This document shows positions 7,881 through 15,744 of a stretch of 19,742 nucleotides of DNA, one piece after another; positions within the stretch are counted from its first letter, which is position 1, and the number at the start of each line of letters is the position of its first letter. Below the pieces are notes generated by a model. The model searched no databases and was not told where the DNA came from. It was given only the letters and a program-made list of their open reading frames with translations. Source of the DNA: UBA6181 sp016934015 (GTDB lineage: Bacteria; Bacillota_I; Bacilli_A; Acholeplasmatales; Acholeplasmataceae); NCBI GenBank assembly GCA_036584525.1, contig JAZHDG010000054.1:1-19742 (forward strand), read 5' to 3'. The translations under genes and the position numbers were made by a program.

Positions 7881-7907
7881 ACCAATAAAAATGGATGTCC
7901 ATTTGTA
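7881..7907 (+). promoter_or_regulatory. Putative ECF-sigma-dependent promoter, copy 2
   Basis: This is the second copy of ACCAATAAAAA, eight bases, CATTTGTA, starting 8 bases after the stop of the second operon gene and ending 28 bases before the lipoprotein start. It would give the lipoprotein extra transcription beyond the operon message. In this copy a perfect inverted repeat AAATGGA-TG-TCCATTT (7889-7904) overlaps the motif; copy 1 lacks it. Confidence 0.6.
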
Positions 7908-7935
7908 TATAAAGTGAAACAAGGAGGTATTAAAA

Positions 7936-8892
7936 ATGAAAACACTTAAATTTGTAATGAGTTTCTTATTCGTATTCGCTGTAATTGGTTTATTGGCAGG
8001 ATGCCAAGCAACAACCGTATCAGCAGATGATTCTTATGTAACCTTGGATATTAACCCAAGTATTGAATTGATTGTGACACCAAAAGAAAAAGTAATTTAC
8101 GCAAATCCATTAAATGAAGATGCAGAATTATTACTTCTTGAAATTGATGTGATTGGACTTAATATTGATGAAGCAACTGATCTGATTATCGAAACAGCTA
8201 TCGCAATGGGCTATATCGACATTGAAAGTGATGAAGTTTATGTGAGTGTAAGTACGATTAACATGCAGGCACAAATTGGAGAAACTATCCAAAATCGTGT
8301 CAAAGAAGCAGTGAATGAAGCATTCAAAAACAGAGCAATGATGGGTAAAGCTATTGATAAAGATTTTGGTAGTGGCTATGTTGAAGAAGCAAATAGCTAT
8401 GGTGTCACCCCAGGCTTCTATCGTTTAGCACAAAGCGCAGTCGCAAGTGGTGATCTCACATTAGAAGAAGCATTAGCAATGACACAACAAGAATTGATGG
8501 AAGTAGTTCAAAATGCAAGAAGAGAAAAACGTGAAGTTTCTCAACTATTAAGAGAAGAATTCTTCGCAGCTAGACAACTTTTGTTTGATGAATATCTTCC
8601 TCAAATTGAAGCATTAGAACAACAAATCTTAGAAAGCACTGAAGATACAACTGAACTTGAAGCACAACTAGCAGCACTCGAACAAGAACTTCAAGATAAA
8701 GTTGCGGTATTAAGAGATGAATTCCACGCTGAAACTGAAGCACTTCGTGCAGAAGAAAGAGCAATGGTTCAAAATCGTATTAACCAACATCGTGATGCAG
8801 TTGAACAATTTATGAATCAAATCCAACAACGCCAAGGACAACTAGATGATGAAATCGATGATTTCCAAGGCAATCCTAATCAAAGACCATAA
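7936..8892 (+). CDS. Lipoprotein with RsgI-type extracytoplasmic domain and coiled coil
   Basis: A 318-residue surface lipoprotein. Residues 1-22 form a signal peptide ending in the lipobox LLAGC, with C23 as the lipid-bearing cysteine. Residues 33-100 match the periplasmic domain of RsgI anti-sigma-I factors: SYVTLDINPSIEL (33-45), then a PLNEDAELLL segment and a helical DEATDLIIETAIAMGYI segment. In the RsgI family the Asn-Pro bond of this motif is reported to self-cleave; here it is N40-P41. Residues 195-305 are a highly charged, Glu/Gln-rich coiled coil. Unlike RsgI it has no cytoplasmic sigma-binding part and no transmembrane helix; those features may be supplied by the membrane protein encoded just upstream. 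AGGAGG (7922-7927) precedes the ATG at 7936. A sensory or regulatory role in envelope stress is inferred. Confidence 0.8.
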   Translation: MKTLKFVMSFLFVFAVIGLLAGCQATTVSADDSYVTLDINPSIELIVTPKEKVIYANPLNEDAELLLLEIDVIGLNIDEATDLIIETAIAMGYIDIESDEVYVSVSTINMQAQIGETIQNRVKEAVNEAFKNRAMMGKAIDKDFGSGYVEEANSYGVTPGFYRLAQSAVASGDLTLEEALAMTQQELMEVVQNARREKREVSQLLREEFFAARQLLFDEYLPQIEALEQQILESTEDTTELEAQLAALEQELQDKVAVLRDEFHAETEALRAEERAMVQNRINQHRDAVEQFMNQIQQRQGQLDDEIDDFQGNPNQRP

Positions 8893-8907
8893 CTTTCCCT
8901 TATGATA

Positions 8908-8939
8908 CAAAAAGGCGATCAATGTTGATCGCTTTTTTG
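8908..8939. terminator. Bidirectional terminator between convergent operons
   Basis: GCGATCA (8915-8921) pairs with TGATCGC (8926-8932) around loop ATGT, with A and T runs on both sides giving a U-tract on either strand. It serves the rightward lipoprotein gene and the leftward mnmM gene. The stop codon of mnmM (8919-8921) lies inside the left arm. Confidence 0.85.
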
Positions 8940-9476
8940 TTTAATGACCCATAAGATATAGGGTGGTTGATTGTTTTGGAAGGGAAGATCAATTCGAATG
9001 ATTTTAAAGATCTTAGGATCCAGTGTTTTCATTTTTTCATTGAGTGCAATAGATTCTTTATTGCCTTCTTCATGGCCAGGATAAATGACATAAAGAATGA
9101 ATCCATCAACATTTAATCTTTGAATAATTTGATCAAAGGTTTTAAGTGTCGATTCTACTTTTGTCGTAATCGATTTATCACCTTTCGGAAGATATCCAAG
9201 ATTAAAAAATACACCTTTAAAGTCATGGACATAATCGAAGATATTTTCGTGAGAATCTTTAATCAGTGTGACATTTTGAATCTTTGATTTTTCGAGTAAT
9301 TTTTTGGTTTCACTTAAGGCTTGTTCTTGAATATCAAAGGCATAAACGTGTTTGGATAATGACGCTAAAAATAGAGTATCAAAACCATTGCCCATGGTGG
9401 CATCCACCATGATATCATCTTTTGAAATGTAGGGTTTAATGATGTCGTGTGATAAATCACAGATGAGACTTCTCAT
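8919..9476 (-). CDS. mnmM: tRNA 5-aminomethyl-2-thiouridine methyltransferase MnmM (YtqB family)
   Basis: A 185-residue class I SAM-dependent methyltransferase of the YtqB/rRNA-methylase-like family. In Gram-positives this family is the last enzyme of the mnm5s2U pathway: it methylates the aminomethyl group on uridine 34 of tRNAs for Lys, Glu and Gln, replacing the methyltransferase half of E. coli MnmC. The SAM loop is VDATMGNGFDTLFLA (24-38), D48 ends strand 2, and the family signature NLGYLPKGDK spans 92-101, followed by YPGHEEG (132-138). The ATG at 9476 has AAGGAG upstream inside mnmL, and the two genes overlap by 20 bases. The downstream end lies inside the shared terminator hairpin. 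Older databases may call it a putative rRNA methylase. Confidence 0.88.
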   Translation of the reverse strand: MRSLICDLSHDIIKPYISKDDIMVDATMGNGFDTLFLASLSKHVYAFDIQEQALSETKKLLEKSKIQNVTLIKDSHENIFDYVHDFKGVFFNLGYLPKGDKSITTKVESTLKTFDQIIQRLNVDGFILYVIYPGHEEGNKESIALNEKMKTLDPKIFKIIRIDLPFQNNQPPYILWVIKQKSDQH

Positions 9477-10398
9477 AATAATCTCCTTGGTATAGATTTA
9501 ACTTTCTGAGTTTCTTATCGATTTCATTCATCACAACAAATTTCTTTTTCGTCCACATCGGTGCGAGTAACATTTCGCTTGGTGCATCTCCAGTGATACG
9601 GTGAATGATGATATCTTTTCGTAACCATAAAATTTGATTAATAACGATATCGACATATTCCTCGAGTGTAAGAAGTGGCCATGGGTTTTGTTTATATTCA
9701 TAGCCCATTTTGGTTTTCTCCATGAGATGAAGCATATGGATTTTAATGCCTTGGACATCCAAGGTATTGATATGCTTAACGGTTTCAAGCATCATCTCTT
9801 TTGATTCATGTGGAAGACCATTGATGATATGAACGACGACTTCAATGTTATGCTTCCTTAACCTTTTAACCGCGTCATCAAAGCATTTTAAATCATGTGC
9901 ACGATTAATAAGATCTGATGTTTCTTGGTGGATAGTTTGTAAACCAAGTTCAATTTGAACAGGCATCCTTTGATTGAGCTCTCTTAAATAATCAATGACA
10001 TCATCTGGTAAGACATCAGGACGCGTCGCAATCGAGATCATGACGATCTTGGGATCGAGTGATATCGCTTCTTCAAAAAGTTCTTTTAACCTTGGTAAAG
10101 GAGCATGCGTGTTGGTGTTCGCTTGAAAGTAAGCAATATATAAACCATCTTTCCACTTTTTTTCCATCATGGATTTAATCGTTTCAAATTGTGTTTTTAA
10201 TGGTTCGTGTTTATCTCCTGCGAAATCACCACTGCCCATATACGAACAAAAAGTACAACCACCAGAAGCGACGGTTCCATCAATATTAGGACATGTGAAT
10301 CCACCATTTAAAGGAATTTTATAGACCTTTTTTTGATACTTATTTAAATAGTAATTGTGGATTGTATTATAATGTTTTTCTTCGTTCATGAGATTCAT
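9457..10398 (-). CDS. mnmL: Radical SAM protein MnmL (YtqA family), tRNA wobble uridine modification
   Basis: A radical SAM enzyme of the YtqA/TIGR01212 family, 313 residues from the chosen start. Recent work on Gram-positive tRNA modification assigns this family to the cmnm5-to-nm5 step at uridine 34, upstream of MnmM. The iron-sulfur cysteines are in FTCPNIDGTVASGGCTFCS, with an 11-residue gap between the first two cysteines and two residues between the last two, as in YtqA and Elp3-like enzymes rather than the classic CX3CX2C. ELGLQT and the C-terminal HRITGDAP segment are family hallmarks. The frame is open to a TTG at 10434, but that overlaps the predicted promoter; the ATG at 10398 has GGTGA upstream and gives an N-terminus like that of relatives. 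ATGs at 10416 and 10389 remain possible. The pathway role comes from family knowledge. Confidence 0.87.
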   Translation of the reverse strand: MNLMNEEKHYNTIHNYYLNKYQKKVYKIPLNGGFTCPNIDGTVASGGCTFCSYMGSGDFAGDKHEPLKTQFETIKSMMEKKWKDGLYIAYFQANTNTHAPLPRLKELFEEAISLDPKIVMISIATRPDVLPDDVIDYLRELNQRMPVQIELGLQTIHQETSDLINRAHDLKCFDDAVKRLRKHNIEVVVHIINGLPHESKEMMLETVKHINTLDVQGIKIHMLHLMEKTKMGYEYKQNPWPLLTLEEYVDIVINQILWLRKDIIIHRITGDAPSEMLLAPMWTKKKFVVMNEIDKKLRKLNLYQGDYYEKSHL

Positions 10399-10417
10399 TC
10401 GTTTCACCAAATTCATT

Positions 10418-10446
10418 TTATCATAAGGCACCAATTATGATATAAT
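10418..10446 (+). promoter_or_regulatory. Promoter of the DUF1189-like gene and polC, overlapping a leftward -10 region
   Basis: TTATCA (10418-10423) and TATAAT (10441-10446) are 17 bases apart, and TGATATAAT (10438-10446) is an extended -10. On the minus strand the same bases offer TATCAT (10442-10437) or TATTAT (10447-10442) as the mnmL -10, so the two divergent promoters overlap. The rightward call is firm, the leftward one weaker. Confidence 0.7.
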
Positions 10447-10468
10447 AAAACTCTAAGGAGTTGAACTT

Positions 10469-11263
10469 ATGCTTAGACGATTACAAACAAGTTTATCCAA
10501 CCCCAAAGCAGTGGTTTTTTTTATGAAAGACCGCTTTTCACGCGTTATCGGTTATGCGTTATTATTACCGCTTTTACTGCTCATTCCTTTAATGATTCAA
10601 AGATCGGTTGATCCATCAATGGATATCAATCGATATCAACTCATGGTTCAAGAAATTGAAGAGAACTTTCAATTAGATCAAACGGAAATTGTCGATGGTA
10701 AACTCATCACTAGTGAACAAACATCAGCAACCTTTGAATATTTTACGATCTATTTGGGAACACAAGATATTTCTCCCATGACCATTAATGTTGTTTTTGA
10801 ATCTGATAGCTTAGCACTCTACATGGGAACTATTGAACAAGAAAGAATGAGCTATCAATCTTTAGATTTGATGAATTTTGATTTTTCAAATCCTTCAACA
10901 ACCGATTTTTTTCAATTAAGTACAGCTGTTAAAACCATCATTGATACCTATCCTTTAACTTATGTTGTCGATTTAACCATGATTTATTTTATTGGTGTTA
11001 CCGATTATTTTGTTATTGGTTTATTACTTGCCATGATGATGTTTATTTTCCCCATTCAAATACCACTTCCTTTTAGCTATCGCTATAAGATATCATTATA
11101 TTTGATGACCGTTTATGTTGTTTCACAACTCATTTTAAGTCTTTTTAAGTTGACTGAGTTTGGATTTATCAGTATTTTAGTGGTTTATATCTATCATGTG
11201 ATTGCTTATCGTTTTATGCGGCATCTGCGTGTGGAGGTTATCGATGAAAAACGACAAATTTAA
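10469..11263 (+). CDS. DUF1189-like integral membrane protein
   Basis: A 264-residue membrane protein of unknown function. A short basic N-terminus with a SLSNPKAVVFFMKDR segment leads into transmembrane helix 1 (about 26-43). An extracytoplasmic domain of about 115 residues follows (45-160), then three or four helices packed at the C-terminus (about 163-178, 180-198, 207-226 and 232-248) and a short charged cytoplasmic tail. This layout and the N-terminal pattern resemble the DUF1189 family, common in Gram-positives and without a known role. No catalytic motif is visible. The ATG at 10469 has AAGGAG at 10455-10460. The gene overlaps polC by 20 bases, so the two are co-transcribed, but the pairing does not reveal a function. 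Confidence 0.65.
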   Translation: MLRRLQTSLSNPKAVVFFMKDRFSRVIGYALLLPLLLLIPLMIQRSVDPSMDINRYQLMVQEIEENFQLDQTEIVDGKLITSEQTSATFEYFTIYLGTQDISPMTINVVFESDSLALYMGTIEQERMSYQSLDLMNFDFSNPSTTDFFQLSTAVKTIIDTYPLTYVVDLTMIYFIGVTDYFVIGLLLAMMMFIFPIQIPLPFSYRYKISLYLMTVYVVSQLILSLFKLTEFGFISILVVYIYHVIAYRFMRHLRVEVIDEKRQI

Positions 11264-14200
11264 ACTTTTCTTAGAACAATCAAAATTTCAATCACCCATT
11301 TTAAATGAAGCCAATCTTAAAAACATGACGATCGATGTCAAAAATAAGCGTTGGATTTTTGACATTGAACTCAAAAATGTGGTTGAACCTGAAACACTTA
11401 TGCCTTTCTTACAAACCATTAAAAGTTATTTCCAAATTCCTAAAGTTGTTTTAGGTGTAGATGTTCATTTGACTTATCTTGATGATGAAGGTTTAAATCA
11501 ATATGCTTTACGCTATTTTGATCAAGCCGTCATTGAACTGATTAAACAAAAAGCGCGTTATACCGTTTTAAAAAATTTTAAAGTGCGTTATGAAGACCAT
11601 CATTTTTATCTCATGGTGGATAGTGATTCACTCTATATTGAAGAATACTTAAGTGATATCGAGAAGATGTTACAATTTTATGGGATTCAATCCAAGATTC
11701 AAATGGAGATTAAAAAGGATTTAAAAAAGACCTCTGAGCTCATTGAATCATCGATTGAAGAACAAGACCAAGTGATGGCACAAAAACAAGCCATCGCTAA
11801 AAAAACACCAATAAAAACGAAAAAATCATTTACAAAAAAGAGTAACCCTTTAGCGGTAAGTATTAAAGAGATTCCTTTAGATCAATACCGTTTAGATAAA
11901 TATAAAAATGAAAAAGGCGATACGAATTTTTTATTAGAAGGAAACATCTATAAATTAGAAGTCAAAGAATTAACTAATAGTACATTATTATCCTTCATCT
12001 TAGCTGATAAAGATGATGCTATCTATGTCAAACGATTTTTAAGAAACGAAAGAGATAAAGAGTTAGCAGAATCACTATCTGAAAATGATTTTGTTCAAGT
12101 GGAAGGAAATGCAACTTATGATACCTTCCAAAAAGATGTGGTCGTCTTCGCAAATGGCATTAACTTTATTGAAAAGAATAAAAAAGAAGAACGAATGGAT
12201 AAAGCCAGAGAAAAACGCATTGAGCTTCATTTACATACGAAGATGTCGAACATGGATGCTGTCAGTGATGTCAGTGAATATGTCGATCAAGCCATCAAGT
12301 GGGGACATGAAGCGATCGCGTTTACAGATCATAATGGCTTATATGCTTATCCTGACATTTATAAAGCTTGTAAAGGAAAAGATATTAAACCTATTTATGG
12401 TGTGGAACTCGATTTTGTGAATGAACATGAGTTTGTGATCACATCACCATCTGATAAAGATATCTTATTAAAAGATGTAACATTTGTTGTCTTCGATATT
12501 GAAACCACTGGTTTATCAGCAACCAGAGATAAGATTATCGAAATTGGTGCTGTGAAAATTGTGCAAGGTGCAGTGGTTGAAAGGTACCAAACATTTGTCA
12601 ATCCAGAAGAACCCATTTCTGAGTTTACAACAAATCTCACATCAATCACCGATGATATGGTGATGGGTGCGCCAAAGATTGAAGAAGCCCTACCTGGTTT
12701 TTTAAACTTTATTAAAGATGCGATTTTAGTCGCACATAATGCATTATTCGATGTGGGACACATTGAAGAAAATGCAAAAAAATTAAACCTTGATTTTCAA
12801 CGTCCTTTGGTCATCGATACGATGAATCTTGCACGTTATTTTTATCATGAAAATTTGAAACGGTTTAACTTAAAAGCCGTAGCCAAATATTTTAAAGTCA
12901 AACAAGAACAACATCACCGTGCAGATGATGATGCCAATGTGACCGCTCAAATCTTTATTTCAATGCTTGCAGATCTTTCTCAAAAAGGGATTAAGACCTA
13001 TCAAGGGATCAATGAGGCCATTGATATCAAAGATGCATGGAAACATGCAAGACCTTATCACTTAAATGTGTTAGTTAGAAATCAAACAGGTTATAAAAAC
13101 TTATTCAAGATTATAAGTGATGCACTCACCACCCATTTTTTTGGTGGACCTCGCACCTTAAAATCTGTGCTCGAAGAATATCGTGAAGGTCTATTAATCG
13201 GTAGTGGTTGTAGTAATGGAGATGTCTTTCAAATCGCATTAAATTCTGGTGATGATTTCTTAAAGAAAGCCATGAGTTATTATGACTATATTGAAGTTCA
13301 ACCTCCTCAAGTCTATAAACATTTAAAAGAAGATTTAGGACCTCTAGCAGATGAGATCATTGAAGCGACGATTTCAAAGATTGTGAGATTCGCAAAAGAA
13401 TTGGATAAGATCGTGGTGGCAACCGGTGATGTCCATTATTTAGAGAAATCAGATGTACTCTATCGTGAAATTTATATCAGAACACCTCTCGTTGGGGGAG
13501 GTATTCATGAGTTACAAAAATATGACAACATGCCTGAACAATACTTATTAACGACAGAAGAGATGTTAAAGTCGATGAGTTTTTTAGGAAAAGAACTCGC
13601 ATCGGAGATTGTTGTTAAAAATACGCATATCATCAACTCAATGATTGATTCAATTGAAGCATTTCCAAAACAACTCTATTCACTTCCTGATGACGCATTT
13701 AAAGATTTATTAGGGATTGAATCGATTTCTGATGAAGTGAAACGTTTAGTCTATGATAAGATGAGCCATGTTTATGGTGAAAACCCCCATCAAATGGTGA
13801 GTGAAAGGGTGAATCGAGAACTGAATAACATCATCGATAATAACTTCGCACCGAACTATTTTATGGCGCATTTACTCGTTAAAAAATCATTAGAAGATGG
13901 TTATTTAGTTGGTTCTCGTGGATCGGTTGGATCTTCTTTAGTGGCGACACTATTAGATATTACTGAAGTGAATCCACTTAGACCACATTATCGTTGTCCA
14001 AATGGTGATTTTACAGCCTTTCATTTGAATGAAGAAGAAATTATGAAATACGGATTAACTAAAGAACAACGTGAGTTTCAACCCTATTTTAAGAATGTTC
14101 AATCAGGCTATGATCTTCCAACGCATATTTGCCCAATCTGTGGTGAAAAACTCGAAAAAGATGGTCATGATATTCCGTTTGAAACATTCCTTGGTTTCGA

Positions 14201-15698
14201 TGGTGATAAAGTTCCAGATATCGATTTAAACTTCTCTGGAGAATATCAATCAAAAGCGCATGCCTATGTCAGAGAATTACTTGGTGAAGACCAGACATTT
14301 AGAGCTGGAACGATTCAAACGGTCGCGGAACGTAATGCTTATGGGTATGTCAAAGGCTATTTTAGTGATAAAAATATCGAAATTAGAAACGCTCAAACCG
14401 ATCGTTTAGCGAAGAAAATTGAAGGCGTGAAACGCTCCACAGGACAACACCCTGGGGGTATTGTCATCGTTCCAAAATATAAAACGATTTATGATGTGAC
14501 TCCGATTCAATATCCTGCCGATGATACAAGTAGTGAGTGGAAGACCACACACTTTGATTATCATTCTTTTGAAGCAAACTTAATTAAACTTGATATCTTG
14601 GGTCATGATGATCCCACGATGATTAAATTCTTGATGGATTATGTGATGGAACATGAAGATGAATTTCCATTCCATAAAGCACAAGACATTCCTTTAGATG
14701 ATCCCAAAGTCTATGAGCTTTTTTGTGGAACCGACGTGATTGGGGTGAAACCTGCAGAAATTATGAGTGATGTCGCATCCTATGCGATTCCAGAATTTGG
14801 AACTCAGTTCACAAGACAAATGCTCGTTGATATTAAACCGAATACATTCGCTGGATTAGTCAAAGTATCTGGATTGTCTCATGGAACCGATGTGTGGTTA
14901 AAGAACTCACAATCCTTAATTTCCGGGACAACCGATTATGGCACCATTAAATTTAATGATATTATCGCGTGTCGTGATGATATTATGGTCCAACTCTCAG
15001 AATTTGGACTTCAACCGCTTCGTGCCTTTGAAATCATGGAGTTCGTAAGAAAAGGTAAACCATCGAAAGAAAAAGCGAAATGGTTAACCTATGAACAAGA
15101 AATGAAGAAGAACAATGTCCCAGATTGGTACATATGGTCAGCAAGTCAAATTAAATACATGTTTCCAAAAGCCCACGCGGCAGCTTATGTCATAATGGCG
15201 ATGCGGATTGCATGGTTTAAAATTTATAAGCCTTTATTATTCTATAGTGCTTTCTTTTCGAAACGTGCCGTTCAGTTTGATTATGAAATTATGATTGCAG
15301 GATCGAATGCGATCCGCAATAAAATGATTAATATCAATGAAACATTTAATAAGAAAGTGAAAGATGAAAACTTAATCGTGACCCTTGGTGCAGCTTTAGA
15401 AATGACAAAGCGTGGCTATAAATTCTTACCCATTGATATTAACTTATCAGAAGCCACCACATTCACCATGGAAAAAGATGGACTCAGAATGCCTTTTAGC
15501 GCGATTGATGGCTTAGGTAGCTCTGTTGCTTATGATATTATTGAAAAACGAAATGAACGCCCCTTTACATCGAGAGACGATGTGAAAGAGCGTACAAAGA
15601 TTAATAAAACGATCTTCGAAAAATTAGAATCTTATGGGTCATTTAAGGATCTAAATTCGGAAAATAATGTGATTGAGGCGGGATTGTTTGCACTTTAA
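11244..15698 (+). CDS. polC: DNA polymerase III alpha subunit, PolC type
   Basis: The replicative polymerase of low-GC Gram-positives, 1484 residues, with built-in proofreading. Domains in order: N-terminal domain (1 to about 215), OB fold (about 230-315), first half of the PHP domain starting at HLHT (329-332), DEDDh 3'-5' exonuclease with FDIETTGL (D418, E420), HNALFDVGH (D503) and HRADDD (H558, D563), second half of PHP, zinc-binding region with C918, C963 and C966, and the palm with PDIDLN (D992, D994) and LDILGHDD (D1117). The 123-125 residue spacing of the three palm aspartates matches Geobacillus PolC. The frame is open to 11202, but the ATG at 11244 has TGGAGG at 11232-11237 and a normal N-terminus. 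All catalytic residues are intact. No terminator is seen downstream. Confidence 0.97.
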   Translation: MKNDKFKLFLEQSKFQSPILNEANLKNMTIDVKNKRWIFDIELKNVVEPETLMPFLQTIKSYFQIPKVVLGVDVHLTYLDDEGLNQYALRYFDQAVIELIKQKARYTVLKNFKVRYEDHHFYLMVDSDSLYIEEYLSDIEKMLQFYGIQSKIQMEIKKDLKKTSELIESSIEEQDQVMAQKQAIAKKTPIKTKKSFTKKSNPLAVSIKEIPLDQYRLDKYKNEKGDTNFLLEGNIYKLEVKELTNSTLLSFILADKDDAIYVKRFLRNERDKELAESLSENDFVQVEGNATYDTFQKDVVVFANGINFIEKNKKEERMDKAREKRIELHLHTKMSNMDAVSDVSEYVDQAIKWGHEAIAFTDHNGLYAYPDIYKACKGKDIKPIYGVELDFVNEHEFVITSPSDKDILLKDVTFVVFDIETTGLSATRDKIIEIGAVKIVQGAVVERYQTFVNPEEPISEFTTNLTSITDDMVMGAPKIEEALPGFLNFIKDAILVAHNALFDVGHIEENAKKLNLDFQRPLVIDTMNLARYFYHENLKRFNLKAVAKYFKVKQEQHHRADDDANVTAQIFISMLADLSQKGIKTYQGINEAIDIKDAWKHARPYHLNVLVRNQTGYKNLFKIISDALTTHFFGGPRTLKSVLEEYREGLLIGSGCSNGDVFQIALNSGDDFLKKAMSYYDYIEVQPPQVYKHLKEDLGPLADEIIEATISKIVRFAKELDKIVVATGDVHYLEKSDVLYREIYIRTPLVGGGIHELQKYDNMPEQYLLTTEEMLKSMSFLGKELASEIVVKNTHIINSMIDSIEAFPKQLYSLPDDAFKDLLGIESISDEVKRLVYDKMSHVYGENPHQMVSERVNRELNNIIDNNFAPNYFMAHLLVKKSLEDGYLVGSRGSVGSSLVATLLDITEVNPLRPHYRCPNGDFTAFHLNEEEIMKYGLTKEQREFQPYFKNVQSGYDLPTHICPICGEKLEKDGHDIPFETFLGFDGDKVPDIDLNFSGEYQSKAHAYVRELLGEDQTFRAGTIQTVAERNAYGYVKGYFSDKNIEIRNAQTDRLAKKIEGVKRSTGQHPGGIVIVPKYKTIYDVTPIQYPADDTSSEWKTTHFDYHSFEANLIKLDILGHDDPTMIKFLMDYVMEHEDEFPFHKAQDIPLDDPKVYELFCGTDVIGVKPAEIMSDVASYAIPEFGTQFTRQMLVDIKPNTFAGLVKVSGLSHGTDVWLKNSQSLISGTTDYGTIKFNDIIACRDDIMVQLSEFGLQPLRAFEIMEFVRKGKPSKEKAKWLTYEQEMKKNNVPDWYIWSASQIKYMFPKAHAAAYVIMAMRIAWFKIYKPLLFYSAFFSKRAVQFDYEIMIAGSNAIRNKMININETFNKKVKDENLIVTLGAALEMTKRGYKFLPIDINLSEATTFTMEKDGLRMPFSAIDGLGSSVAYDIIEKRNERPFTSRDDVKERTKINKTIFEKLESYGSFKDLNSENNVIEAGLFAL

Positions 15699-15715
15699 TT
15701 CGCAAGTGATATAAT
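15687..15715 (+). promoter_or_regulatory. Promoter of the Bax-inhibitor-1 family gene
   Basis: TTTGCA (15687-15692) and TATAAT (15710-15715) are 17 bases apart, with an extended -10 TGATATAAT at 15707-15715. The -35 lies inside the last codons of polC. Confidence 0.7.
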
Positions 15716-15744
15716 ATTGCTAGATTATAAAGGAGTGATTTTAT

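Noticed and set aside
7746..7949. Small frame bridging the second and third operon genes
   Set aside because: Shifted reading of the membrane protein 3' end, spans the promoter motif, and has no ribosome site.
10399..10434. TTG start for mnmL at 10434
   Set aside because: It overlaps the divergent promoter region and lacks a ribosome site; the ATG at 10398 gives a family-like N-terminus.
11202..11243. Longer PolC N-terminus from 11202
   Set aside because: The added 14 residues are a frame-shifted reading of the upstream membrane gene; a strong ribosome site sits just before the ATG at 11244.
12395..12763. 122-codon antisense frame within polC
   Set aside because: Lies wholly opposite the exonuclease domain and has a low-complexity Ser/Thr/Ile composition typical of antisense reading.
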